Below are positions 27,656 to 34,037 of a DNA stretch of 34,037 nt, piece after piece. Each line of letters opens with the position of its first letter. Position 1 is the stretch's first letter. A program made the position numbers and the translations under genes. The DNA is from a virus: IMG/VR virus record IMGVR_UViG_3300027747_003667, positions 1-34,037 of that record. One strand, 5' to 3'. The notes beneath the pieces are model-generated. The model did no database searches and was not told the DNA's origin. It worked only from the letters and a program-made list of their open reading frames with translations.

Positions 27656-28534
27656 AGCCATGGGTGCTGGAATAGCCTCGTAGTGCTGATAATCAACCAA
27701 TTCAATATCTTCCATTTCAAAGTCAGTAACAACTTGTATGGAAGGATTCAACTGTAGCTGTGGCAAAGACATTGGTTTTCTTTTAAGTTGTTCACGAACT
27801 TGATCAAAATGAGTATTGTAAATGTGAGCATCACCAAAACTTATGATCAAATCTCCAACTTCTAAATTGCAAACTTGTGCTATCATATGAGTGAATAATG
27901 CATAGCTGGCAATATTAAATGGCACACCTAAAAACATATCCGCACTTCGCTGATACATGTGGCAACTTAATTTACCATTACCAACATAAAATTGACTCAT
28001 GATATGACAAGGGGGTAGTGCCATTAGTTCAAGTTCACCAGGATTCCATGCTGAAATAATATGCCTGCGTCCGTATGGATCGTCCTTGATACCTGTAATC
28101 AATTCAATCAATTGATCGTGATTTTGCAAAACAACCTTGTTGATACGTATCAAGGGCTTGCGCCAACGACGCCATTGTACACCGTAAATTCGACCCAAGT
28201 CACCTGCACTGCGTTTTGTTTTCTTTTTAACCCAATAATCAGCATCAGCATTATCGGTCCAAATGGTGGTCTTTGTGCTATCACGGCTACCATGGAGGAT
28301 TTCTCTTAACCGTCGTTCGTCGTTGCTGCCTTCAATAAACCAAAGTAGTTCACTGACAACTGATCGCCAAGCTAGTTTTTTTGTAGTGACGGCAGGGAAC
28401 CCTGCTGTTAAATCAAATCGCATCTGTAAGCCAAATATACTTCGAGTTCCAACACCAGTACGATCTGGGCGATCGTCACCGTTTTCTAAAACATTTCGAA
28501 GAGCATCCAAGTAGACTTGTTCGGAATTATTCAT
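27650..28534 (-). CDS. thyA: thymidylate synthase
   Basis: Makes dTMP from dUMP with methylenetetrahydrofolate. The full-length 294-residue protein has all hallmarks in order: DRTGVGTRSIFG (residues 24-35), TTKKLAWRSVVSELLWFIEG (50-69), LGRIYGVQWRRW (113-124), DPYGRRHIISAWNP (152-165), the nucleophile Cys176 in MALPPCH, QRSADMFLGVPFNIASY (195-211), GDAHIYNTHFDQ (234-245) and a C-terminal APMAV. This is the ThyA type, not flavin-dependent ThyX. No intron is present, unlike T4 td. Its start overlaps the upstream stop as ATGA, so translation is probably coupled. It likely supports phage DNA synthesis as the last gene of an operon from the promoter at 30980-31008. Confidence 0.97.
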   Translation of the reverse strand: MNNSEQVYLDALRNVLENGDDRPDRTGVGTRSIFGLQMRFDLTAGFPAVTTKKLAWRSVVSELLWFIEGSNDERRLREILHGSRDSTKTTIWTDNADADYWVKKKTKRSAGDLGRIYGVQWRRWRKPLIRINKVVLQNHDQLIELITGIKDDPYGRRHIISAWNPGELELMALPPCHIMSQFYVGNGKLSCHMYQRSADMFLGVPFNIASYALFTHMIAQVCNLEVGDLIISFGDAHIYNTHFDQVREQLKRKPMSLPQLQLNPSIQVVTDFEMEDIELVDYQHYEAIPAPMAV

Positions 28535-29169
28535 GCATTATCCGTAACTACTTCTTTGATCTTTTTACTTTTGGGAGGATCAATAATATCTGCTTGTTTT
28601 CTCAAAGACTGTGCTTCTTTAAACAGTTTATCAGCTTTTGAACGCATTTGGGTAGGACTCAATTCCTCGGTGACCAATACTGGATCATCTTTAACAGGTT
28701 CTGCAAAAACTTCCTCTACTGTATTTACACTAGAACTGGATGTCTTTGTTGGGTCATCTTTGGGCATAGATTTTTTATCTAATCTTTTTCCGTCAGTGAC
28801 TGCCAATTGATCCACTGAGACACCTTTTTGTTTAGCAATCAATTCGTTCAATTCGTCCAAAGCAATGGATGCATTAGGCCCTGGGGTCATTATTACTCCG
28901 CTGGTTGGAACTTTTTTTAATCGTCCGCCAACGTGCAGTGCTTCCAGCATGTTTTGCCCATCAGGAAATTTTCTCACAGCCAAAACATCTGCCAGTTCGT
29001 TGGCATCTTGCCCGCTGACATCTTGCAACAAAGACATCAAAGAATCATGCCACGAATCTTGTAAATTGCCTGTTCCTAATACTAGAGCGCTTTTGGGATC
29101 TCCAGGCAGTGTTCTATATACAACAACAATTTTGGCATTGTTGTTTTTCATTTTTCCTATATGTTTCAT
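28531..29169 (-). CDS. conserved phage protein of unknown function (212 aa)
   Basis: Function not recognised. The first 130 residues look folded (IVVVYRTLPGDPKSALVLGT, then NLQDSWHDSLMSLLQD, AVRKFPDGQNMLEALH, LDELNELIAKQKGV). They match a hypothetical protein I recall from marine T4-like phages. Residues about 130-170 are a Ser/Thr/Lys-rich linker, and 175-212 are a charged helix. The start MKHIGKMK at 29169 is chosen because the family begins there; a second ATG seven codons in has AGGA close upstream and remains possible. The stop overlaps the thyA start by 4 nt (ATGA). The position suggests a nucleic-acid or nucleotide role but nothing in the sequence proves it. Confidence 0.65.
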   Translation of the reverse strand: MKHIGKMKNNNAKIVVVYRTLPGDPKSALVLGTGNLQDSWHDSLMSLLQDVSGQDANELADVLAVRKFPDGQNMLEALHVGGRLKKVPTSGVIMTPGPNASIALDELNELIAKQKGVSVDQLAVTDGKRLDKKSMPKDDPTKTSSSSVNTVEEVFAEPVKDDPVLVTEELSPTQMRSKADKLFKEAQSLRKQADIIDPPKSKKIKEVVTDNA

Positions 29170-29178
29170 GACAGTGCC

Positions 29179-29391
29179 TTATTGTTGCGCAGGCTGATTG
29201 TCCGCCGGAACCACTGCAATTAGGAAACTGTTGAGTCGATCATAAGCTTGACCAACTGAACTGACTTCTGATGCACCAAAGGCTCCGCGACGTACAGCAA
29301 GATCAATAATGGTACGAAGATTTTGTAGATCTTGAATACTGAGTTGAGGCGCAGTATTTTCTGGTGTGTTTTCTGTTGTATTTTCGTTCAT
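29179..29391 (-). CDS. small conserved phage protein of unknown function (70 aa)
   Basis: A short Asn/Thr/Glu-rich N-terminus is followed by LSIQDLQNLRTIIDLAVRRG, AFGASEVSSVGQAYDRLNSF and a Pro/Gln tail. The middle looks like two amphipathic helices and resembles small proteins seen next to the 212-residue family in marine T4-like phages. AAAGGA lies about 8 nt before the start. Nine bases separate it from the next gene in the operon. No function can be given. Confidence 0.65.
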   Translation of the reverse strand: MNENTTENTPENTAPQLSIQDLQNLRTIIDLAVRRGAFGASEVSSVGQAYDRLNSFLIAVVPADNQPAQQ

Positions 29392-29401
29392 TTTTTTTCC
29401 T

Positions 29402-29683
29402 TTATATTTTGTGTAATTGAGGGCATCCCAAAATTAACATAGCAATTTCGGAAGGATCTTCCATTCCAATTTCTAATGCCTGGACTGTGTAGTTGGTACT
29501 ACTGTCCAATGCATAAGTTTTTTTAATTGCATACCTACTATTTAAGTTATAGTTAATCCACTGGTTCAATATTTTGATATCAAGATTTTTTATCGTAATT
29601 TTTGAGAAATGCTCAGGAATGAACGTTAGTCGTCTCATTCCCAAAATCCCCAACGGAGTCAATTCACCTCTATTCAAAGACAT
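29402..29683 (-). CDS. small phage protein of unknown function (93 aa)
   Basis: Begins MSLNRGELTPLGILGMRRLT, then FIPEHF, WINYNLNSRYAIKK and a final EIGMEDPSEIAMLILGCPQL. No domain recognised. No transmembrane segment or signal peptide is apparent. It lies 11 nt after the VWA gene and 10 nt before the 70-residue gene on the same strand, so it belongs to the same transcript. Its retention in a tight operon supports it being a real gene. Confidence 0.6.
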   Translation of the reverse strand: MSLNRGELTPLGILGMRRLTFIPEHFSKITIKNLDIKILNQWINYNLNSRYAIKKTYALDSSTNYTVQALEIGMEDPSEIAMLILGCPQLHKI

Positions 29684-29694
29684 CTACTGCCCAC

Positions 29695-30957
29695 TTATTT
29701 GTAATGAATAGTTTGTCCAAACGGAGCTATGATTGAATCATTACCGTGAATAATAAACAATGTATCACAATATTCTTCATCGCCCCAACTACCAAATGGA
29801 TAACCATCTGTAAACATAATAAACTTTTTGGGTTGAATATCATGATCTTTCATAAATCTCCAATTTGCGTCAAAGTCGGTACCTCCACCGCCCATACATT
29901 CATAATATAGAATATCATCAGAGTTATCACCAGTAAATTTATTGTGATTATAAATGTCTGTATCAAAGCACCAAAGATTGATTGCAAAATCAGTATATTC
30001 ATCCATGATTCCTTTAACTTCACTGATAAAGTCTCTGGCTTGAGTATTGGAAATACTACCGCTCATATCAATACCAATTGCAACATCAATAGTCTCTTCA
30101 TTCATCATTCCAGGTAATATAGCACCGCAATGTTGACTTTTTCGATTAGGACGACTGAAACTAAAATTGCTTTTGATAATACTTTGGATATTCATACGTA
30201 ATACTTGACGCCAATCCATTTTTGGCTCAGTAAACTCGTTGATTAATCTTTTAATGCCTTCTGGAATTTTTCCTGCACCAGAAGCTTGAGCTGCCGAAAC
30301 CATTGCTTCTTTGATTTCGTCTCGAATTTGTTTTTTTTCTTCAGCAGTTAATTTGGGACGACCTTTGCCTTCTTTGTCTTCGCTATCCTGATCACCACTT
30401 TCTTCTCCGTCACCTTCTCCGTCCAAATGTTCGTCCAATAATTCGCCTAGCGAACTAATATCAATTTTGTCGGCCTTTTCATAAAGATCGGCATAAATTT
30501 CTTCGTAGCTTTTGCCTCGATATTTGTCATTTTGGAAAATTTTAATGAAGCTGGGTACCTCGCCAATTTTTTCATCTTTAAGAATTTGATTAACTGCGTA
30601 GTCGGCTGCAATGTTACTTAATTCTGGAATTCGTCCATTTCGTCGATACATATGTTCAAAAACATTATGTAATACTTCATGGGCGAAACCAAATTCACAT
30701 TGCTTGGGTGTAAGTTCGCTAACAAAGTCGTTGCTGTAATAAAAATTACGTCCGTCAGTGGCTAGTGTACTACACCAATCACTGGCATCAATCAATTTCA
30801 TTCGAGTGGCCATATTACCAAAAAATGGATGACGTAGGAGTAAACCAACACGAGCTGTGATCAATTTTTCAATAATTTTATTTTTTTGATCTTGAGTAAA
30901 CTGTTTTTTCTTTGTGAAATCAATTTTTTTATTAGCGGTGGATGTTTTGGATGTCAT
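29695..30957 (-). CDS. VWA-like protein with metallopeptidase-like N-terminal domain (DUF2201 type)
   Basis: A 420-residue protein with two parts. The N-terminal part (about 25-165) has H93-E94-V-L-H97 in FAHEVLHNVFEH, an HExxH zinc motif, followed by NIAADYAVN with D119, as in the putative metallopeptidase domain paired with VWA in this family. Residues 175-200 are a strongly acidic linker. The C-terminal VWA-like part (about 288-420) has the metal-dependent adhesion motif: D297-M-S299-G-S301, T360 in GGGGTDFD, and D384 in FTDGYP. Such proteins are the usual partners of MoxR AAA+ ATPases, and the MoxR gene is immediately upstream here. The pair may act as a metal-dependent remodelling chaperone on phage or host complexes. 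Its start has AGGAG upstream and its own strong promoter. Peptidase activity is not certain. Confidence 0.85.
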   Translation of the reverse strand: MTSKTSTANKKIDFTKKKQFTQDQKNKIIEKLITARVGLLLRHPFFGNMATRMKLIDASDWCSTLATDGRNFYYSNDFVSELTPKQCEFGFAHEVLHNVFEHMYRRNGRIPELSNIAADYAVNQILKDEKIGEVPSFIKIFQNDKYRGKSYEEIYADLYEKADKIDISSLGELLDEHLDGEGDGEESGDQDSEDKEGKGRPKLTAEEKKQIRDEIKEAMVSAAQASGAGKIPEGIKRLINEFTEPKMDWRQVLRMNIQSIIKSNFSFSRPNRKSQHCGAILPGMMNEETIDVAIGIDMSGSISNTQARDFISEVKGIMDEYTDFAINLWCFDTDIYNHNKFTGDNSDDILYYECMGGGGTDFDANWRFMKDHDIQPKKFIMFTDGYPFGSWGDEEYCDTLFIIHGNDSIIAPFGQTIHYK

Positions 30958-30979
30958 TCCTACTCCTAGTTAAAAACAT

Positions 30980-31008
30980 ATTATACACGAATTTATGCCT
31001 GAGGTCAA
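30980..31008 (-). promoter_or_regulatory. strong sigma70-like promoter for the VWA-to-thyA operon
   Basis: Minus strand TTGACC (31003-31008) and an exact TATAAT (30980-30985) with a 17-bp spacer. The -35 box overlaps the last 2 bases of the upstream terminator stem. Transcription should start near 30973, leaving a leader of about 16 nt that includes AGGAG. Confidence 0.8.
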
Positions 31009-31036
31009 TGAAAAAGGGCCTAAGCCCTTTTTCATT
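31007..31036 (-). terminator. intrinsic terminator after the MoxR gene
   Basis: A perfect 13-bp inverted repeat (arms 31007-31019 and 31024-31036, 4-nt loop) with core AAAAAGGGC/GCCCTTTTT. Read on the minus strand it begins inside the last codons of MoxR and ends in a T run, as a rho-independent terminator. It is symmetrical and would also work on the plus strand. Confidence 0.85.
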
Positions 31037-32111
31037 CCATGGCCTGTATAATTAGTTTACCATATTTTTCGTAAAATTGATCAAAATTCTTCAATTTAGT
31101 TGTATCAAATGGTAATTGATAATTGGTCATTGCCACTTTGGCACCCATAACTACTAGTTCAGTGGGGAAATTCTCCATCATAAACTTAAAGAAGTTATCA
31201 GCCTGTTCGTCCCAATTTTTTATTTTCTTTTGATCAGCTGATTGCAACTCATAGCACAATGACACAGTCAAAGAATACATGGCAGATATTTCTTTGATAT
31301 TACACTTACTTACTTTACCACTCAAAATATCTTCTGGATTAGGCATTTGTTTGGCAACCTTACGATGTGCCATAAATTTAACTGCAAGGCCTTCACCAAC
31401 TGCACCAGCAACCAAATCAGTGAGTGTGTTTTCATTGAGATCGTCATCCTGAAGAAGTTCAGATACAAAACTCCAGCTACGTGGTGTAGCAAATGCACGA
31501 CTAGAACTCTTGGGGTCAAAATCATATAGATCCTGTTTGGCAAATCCCACATACCCTACAACCTGTTCATGTATCCTATTATTGGTTGCCCATTGTAACC
31601 AATCTTCATAATCTGTTTTAAGTTCAATATGAACAAAACGATTGGCCAACGGAGCAGGCATTCGGAATGTCACACCCTTGTCAGTTTCGCGATTACCTGC
31701 GGCAACAATACTAACACCTTTTGGCAATACATAAGTACCAACACGACGGTTTAAAACCAGTTGATAAGCCGCTGCCTGTGTTGCCGGAGCAGCCGAATTT
31801 AACTCATCTAAAAATATAATAGCAGTAGAATTAACATCAGTTGGCAATTCTGCAGGAGGAGCCCATGTCATTGTATTTTCTGAAGAATTGTAATAAGGGA
31901 TGCCCTTGATATCAGTAGGCTCCCACAAGCTCAATCGAATATCAATAACATCACGATCTGTTTCATCGCCAATTTGCTTGACAATATCAGATTTACCAAT
32001 TCCTGGTGGACCCCACATAAAAACAGGACGTTGAATTTTGATACATTTACGAATGCTACGTTTTGCTTCGTTAGGAGTGACTGTGCGATTAGTGCTAATT
32101 TGTTCTGCCAT
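31032..32111 (-). CDS. MoxR-type AAA+ ATPase
   Basis: A 359-residue AAA+ protein. It has Walker A GPPGIGKS (34-41), Walker B IIFLDEL (98-104, with D102 and E103), sensor-1 Asn140 in VAAGN, and PAPLANRF (152-159) with Arg158 as a candidate arginine finger. The insertion PTDIKGIPYY (65-74) is as in MoxR/RavA-type ATPases. Family members act as ATP-driven chaperones together with VWA proteins, activating or remodelling large complexes; the VWA partner is the next gene downstream. The gene has its own consensus promoter and a leader of about 48 nt holding an inverted repeat. Its stop lies inside a terminator, so it can be expressed separately from its partner. The actual substrate in phage infection is unknown. 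Confidence 0.9.
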   Translation of the reverse strand: MAEQISTNRTVTPNEAKRSIRKCIKIQRPVFMWGPPGIGKSDIVKQIGDETDRDVIDIRLSLWEPTDIKGIPYYNSSENTMTWAPPAELPTDVNSTAIIFLDELNSAAPATQAAAYQLVLNRRVGTYVLPKGVSIVAAGNRETDKGVTFRMPAPLANRFVHIELKTDYEDWLQWATNNRIHEQVVGYVGFAKQDLYDFDPKSSSRAFATPRSWSFVSELLQDDDLNENTLTDLVAGAVGEGLAVKFMAHRKVAKQMPNPEDILSGKVSKCNIKEISAMYSLTVSLCYELQSADQKKIKNWDEQADNFFKFMMENFPTELVVMGAKVAMTNYQLPFDTTKLKNFDQFYEKYGKLIIQAME

Positions 32112-32133
32112 TTCCGCTCTTTCTTAAAAGTTG

Positions 32134-32159
32134 TATTGTAGGCCCATTGCTTTACAATA
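32134..32159 (-). promoter_or_regulatory. inverted repeat in the MoxR leader
   Basis: TATTGTA (32134-32140) and TACAATA (32153-32159) form a 7-bp inverted repeat with a 12-nt loop, right at the predicted transcript start. It could be a 5' stabilising hairpin or an operator. It is AT-rich and may be chance. Confidence 0.3.
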
Positions 32160-32166
32160 TGTATAA

Positions 32167-32195
32167 ATTATACAGCAGATTTTTAATATTGTCAA
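32167..32195 (-). promoter_or_regulatory. consensus sigma70 promoter for the MoxR gene
   Basis: Minus strand TTGACA (32190-32195) and TATAAT (32167-32172), both exact, with a 17-bp spacer. The -35 box contains the TGA stop codon of the preceding gene. Predicted start is near 32160. This is the best promoter match in the window. Confidence 0.88.
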
Positions 32196-32560
32196 CTTGC
32201 GGATGCTTTAATTTCAGTATACCTGGCAATGTTGCCAGAAAACAACACCAATTGTACAGCTATTTTTTCATGTAACACATACACTTCTTTGTTAGTAACA
32301 TACCATGGACTGTCAATGTATTTGTCCAACCAAATTATTACTTTGTTGGTATATGGTATTGGTTGGTCAATGGCCACACGATAAACTTTGATGTATTTGG
32401 AAATTTGAGAAAATCCTTCATCTGTGAGTCTTAGACCGCCAGACAGTTTTTTCCTTGGATTGAACCACCATTTTACGATCAAATTTTTAATGTATTCTTC
32501 GTCAGTTGGTAAATTGCACTGTTCTGCTATGTATTTGGTCAAATCAAGTTTTTGATTCAT
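32192..32560 (-). CDS. conserved phage protein of unknown function (122 aa)
   Basis: Function not recognised. Notable segments are KNLIVKWWFNPRKKLSGGLR, LTDEGFSQISKYIKVYRV, WLDKYIDSPWYVTNKEVYV and EKIAVQLVLFSGNIARY. The alternation of basic and aromatic residues would suit a small winged-helix-like or RNA/DNA-binding fold, but that is only an impression. The start overlaps the previous gene by 17 nt, with GGTGA about 11 nt upstream. The stop codon lies within the -35 box of the MoxR promoter. Similar proteins occur in marine T4-like phages as far as I recall. Confidence 0.65.
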   Translation of the reverse strand: MNQKLDLTKYIAEQCNLPTDEEYIKNLIVKWWFNPRKKLSGGLRLTDEGFSQISKYIKVYRVAIDQPIPYTNKVIIWLDKYIDSPWYVTNKEVYVLHEKIAVQLVLFSGNIARYTEIKASAS

Positions 32561-32843
32561 TTGTTAGTTTTTCACCAGTGGTCAGCTTGTACACAGAAAA
32601 CTCGGAACTATTGAACAGCCGGTTGAGTTTTTCAGCCAAATTGAATGCATGCCCTGGGTTACTAAAACTGATTTTTTTGTATTTTGGACCTACCTTTTGA
32701 GCCACAAAACTATTGGTTTTGAGATTGATGGGATTATCCTGATAAAATACAGCCCAAATGGCCTCAGCGTTCAAAATCTGTTCTGTTTTGTAGGTTTTTT
32801 TATTGGTTATTTCTAACAAGACTTTGGGTTTTGGCCTAGACAT
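32544..32843 (-). CDS. conserved phage protein of unknown function (99 aa)
   Basis: Starts MSRPKPKVLLEITNKKTYKT and contains NAEAIWAVFYQDNPINLK, VGPKYKKISFSNPGHAFNLA and EFSVYKLTTGE. It is basic and has no recognised domain. Longer in-frame starts at 32864 and 32852 exist, but AAGGAG lies 10 nt before the ATG at 32843, and similar phage proteins begin MSRPKP as I recall, so this start is chosen. The ribosome-binding sequence sits in the loop of a hairpin (32847-32868). The gene overlaps the next by 17 nt. Confidence 0.65.
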   Translation of the reverse strand: MSRPKPKVLLEITNKKTYKTEQILNAEAIWAVFYQDNPINLKTNSFVAQKVGPKYKKISFSNPGHAFNLAEKLNRLFNSSEFSVYKLTTGEKLTNESKT

Positions 32844-32846
32844 TAG

Positions 32847-32868
32847 ATACATGCTCCTTAGCATGTAT
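32847..32868 (-). promoter_or_regulatory. hairpin presenting the ribosome-binding site of the 99-aa gene
   Basis: A perfect 8-bp inverted repeat (ATACATGC / GCATGTAT) with a 6-nt loop, which reads TAAGGA on the coding strand, so most of the AAGGAG ribosome-binding sequence is in the loop. It ends 4 nt before the start codon. Confidence 0.55.
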
Positions 32869-32873
32869 TTATT
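32866..32873 (-). promoter_or_regulatory. possible late promoter box AATAAATA before the 99-aa gene
   Basis: Minus strand AATAAATA, one base from TATAAATA, ending 22 nt before the start at 32843; the other late boxes end 19-21 nt before theirs. It lies in the short gap after the 71-residue gene. If used, transcription would begin inside the hairpin at 32847-32868 and remove its 5' arm. Confidence 0.3.
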
Positions 32874-32881
32874 TCTAGTTT

Positions 32882-33097
32882 TTAAAAAGTGCCGCCTGTC
32901 ATTTTGATCTGTATGGGGTCTTCAGTATCTGGAGACTGTGTCAATTCACCGCTCAATCTAGTCATAATAGTGGCAAGACTATCATACAGCTCATTGTATT
33001 CTTTGACAGATAATGTTATGGAATTTTGATTGCTTTTTCTAGCAATTCTAGCCTTGTCTAAAAAAGTTTCAATGGGTATAGTGTTTAGTTGTCGCAT
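32882..33097 (-). CDS. small conserved phage protein of unknown function (71 aa)
   Basis: Sequence MRQLNTIPIETFLDKARIAR, then SNQNSITLSVKEYNELYDSL and IMTRLSGEL. It probably forms two helices with a short strand and an acidic tail. It overlaps the preceding gene by 13 nt in another frame, and AAAGG lies about 10 nt before the start. Gene overlap and coding-like composition support it. I recall similar short proteins in marine T4-like phages but know no function. Confidence 0.65.
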   Translation of the reverse strand: MRQLNTIPIETFLDKARIARKSNQNSITLSVKEYNELYDSLATIMTRLSGELTQSPDTEDPIQIKMTGGTF

Positions 33098-33570
33098 GAG
33101 TGATTGGCCTTTCTCAATGCCTGTTTGGATTCTTCTTCAGTTTTCCAAGGACCCTGAAATGGATATCTTTCCAGTGTAATCAGTTTGGGACTAAAACTTT
33201 TAACCCAACCCTTTCTAAATTTGATGATATAGTGTCCTGCACAGTGTTGACTTTTGCTTTTGGATCGTTTGGTATACAGGGGTAGTTTTTTTTGTACATT
33301 GTACAGTGGTTCGTGTGGTTTGGATTTGCAGGGAAATCCATAGATGCTGTAAGTATCAGGTTCTTCTTTTTTGAGATGTTTGATACTTTCTTCAAAAAAA
33401 GCTATTCCCACAGCAGATTTTATTTCAGCTAGATTCTTGAAAGGTATGCGTAAACCTTTACACATCACTAGATAACCTTTTTTCTCTTTGGAAATGGCGG
33501 CAATTTTTTTAGCACCATCCTTGATGATCCATTCCTTATCTGGAATCAGCACTTTGGCAGTTGCATTCAT
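33085..33570 (-). CDS. conserved phage protein of unknown function (161 aa)
   Basis: A basic protein with VLIPDKEWIIKDGAKKIAAI, KKGYLVMCKGLRIPFKNLAE and YSIYGFPCKSKPHEPLYNVQ. It ends with KSKSQHCAGHYIIKFRKGWV and TLERYPFQGPWKTEEESKQA. The many Lys, Arg and aromatic residues suggest nucleic-acid contact, and two Cys and two His in the second half could bind a metal, though no standard zinc-finger spacing is evident. It overlaps the RNase H-like gene by 4 nt (ATGA), so the two are probably co-translated, which hints at a role in DNA replication or repair. No function is assigned. Confidence 0.65.
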   Translation of the reverse strand: MNATAKVLIPDKEWIIKDGAKKIAAISKEKKGYLVMCKGLRIPFKNLAEIKSAVGIAFFEESIKHLKKEEPDTYSIYGFPCKSKPHEPLYNVQKKLPLYTKRSKSKSQHCAGHYIIKFRKGWVKSFSPKLITLERYPFQGPWKTEEESKQALRKANHSCDN

Positions 33571-34037
33571 TCTTTAATATACCTCGCATTCAATGGTTCC
33601 ACATAGCTAGTGGCCTGTTCGTTGATTTTCTGCAAGTCATATTCTGCACAGAACTTCAATAATCTAACGCCAACTTGTGGAATGTTTTTTTCTAGATCAA
33701 TAGCATCATTAATTGTTTTAAAAATAATTTGTTTAATTTCTTCTGGTTGAGCAGACAGATCGCATAATTGCACATTTCGAAGGTAATCATCTAATACTCT
33801 GTGTTCGACACCTTCATGATCAGACCAACGTTGTAACATCATATTATTCCAAGAGTAGCCTTTGGCGTCTCGATCAGCAAATGCTTCTCTCAAACCCACT
33901 TTATTTTTTGTGCCCTTTTCACGAACTCCTGGATAAGCAGAAAAGACATTATCACTGGTATCGCCACGCATACACTTTTCAAATAGCAACCACTGCGGGT
34001 CGGGTGGTGCTTTTACTTCGTTGGTTTTTTTATCTTT
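33567..34037 (-). CDS. rnh: T4 RNase H-like 5'-3' nuclease, N-terminus cut by window edge
   Basis: The C-terminal 156 residues of a FEN-type 5' nuclease, open to the window edge. KCMRGDTSDNVFSAYPGVRE contains the GD-x-x-DN pair of aspartates of the second metal site. The following stretch, GTKNKVGLREAFADRDAKGY, is the helix-three-turn-helix region that binds DNA in this family. T4 RNase H removes RNA primers and flaps during lagging-strand synthesis. The first metal-site half lies outside the window, so the catalytic domain cannot be fully checked. The ATG at 33971 is not a start, since the conserved frame continues upstream of it to base 34037. The stop overlaps the next gene as ATGA. Confidence 0.82.
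   Translation of the reverse strand, partial: KDKKTNEVKAPPDPQWLLFEKCMRGDTSDNVFSAYPGVREKGTKNKVGLREAFADRDAKGYSWNNMMLQRWSDHEGVEHRVLDDYLRNVQLCDLSAQPEEIKQIIFKTINDAIDLEKNIPQVGVRLLKFCAEYDLQKINEQATSYVEPLNARYIKE

Noticed and set aside
28061-28514. Plus-strand frames opposite thyA
   Set aside because: They are antisense to a fully conserved thymidylate synthase and have no independent support.

Overview
The window is a stretch of an AT-rich genome of a T4-like contractile-tailed phage (Caudoviricetes). The evidence is the T4 core set: gp47-like nuclease, gp55-like late sigma factor, a gp53/gp5/gp25/gp6 baseplate series and a T4 RNase H-like 5' nuclease. Several hypothetical proteins also resemble families I recall from marine T4-like phages. 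The host cannot be read from the sequence. The early-type promoters are close to the bacterial sigma70 consensus, so a host with an ordinary housekeeping sigma factor is likely.

Layout. (1) 1-1952, minus strand: the gp55-like late sigma factor, then the gp47-like SbcD-type nuclease subunit, which runs off the left edge. (2) 1953-2066: a short divergent control region. (3) 2067-27653, plus strand: an almost gap-free virion block. In order it holds a gp48/gp54-like tube-baseplate junction protein, a small gp53/LysM-like wedge protein, a 1071-residue hub protein, a gp5-like spike with a GH19 lysozyme domain, gp25, gp6, a giant 4131-residue protein covering over a third of the window, a 214-residue structural protein, and two related fibre-like proteins. 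(4) 27650-34037, minus strand: a partial RNase H-like nuclease, four overlapping small genes of unknown function, a MoxR-type AAA+ ATPase, a VWA/metallopeptidase-like protein, three more conserved unknowns and thymidylate synthase.

Expression logic. The minus-strand metabolic and regulatory genes carry sigma70-like promoters (TTGACN, 16-17 bp spacer, TATAAT-like), found before gp55, gp47, MoxR and VWA. The plus-strand virion genes instead have T4-type late boxes (TATAAATA, or a one-off variant) ending 19-21 nt before the start codon. This fits a cascade in which early leftward transcription makes gp55, and gp55 with the host polymerase then switches on the rightward virion block. The two blocks converge at 27650-27653, where opposing stop codons overlap.

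There is no stretch above 300 bases without a gene. I saw no tRNA, CRISPR array, insertion sequence or integrase. The best candidates for something new are the giant baseplate protein, with its embedded seven-repeat FG-GAP-like propeller and two chitin-binding-like modules, and the MoxR-VWA pair with its own promoters and terminator.
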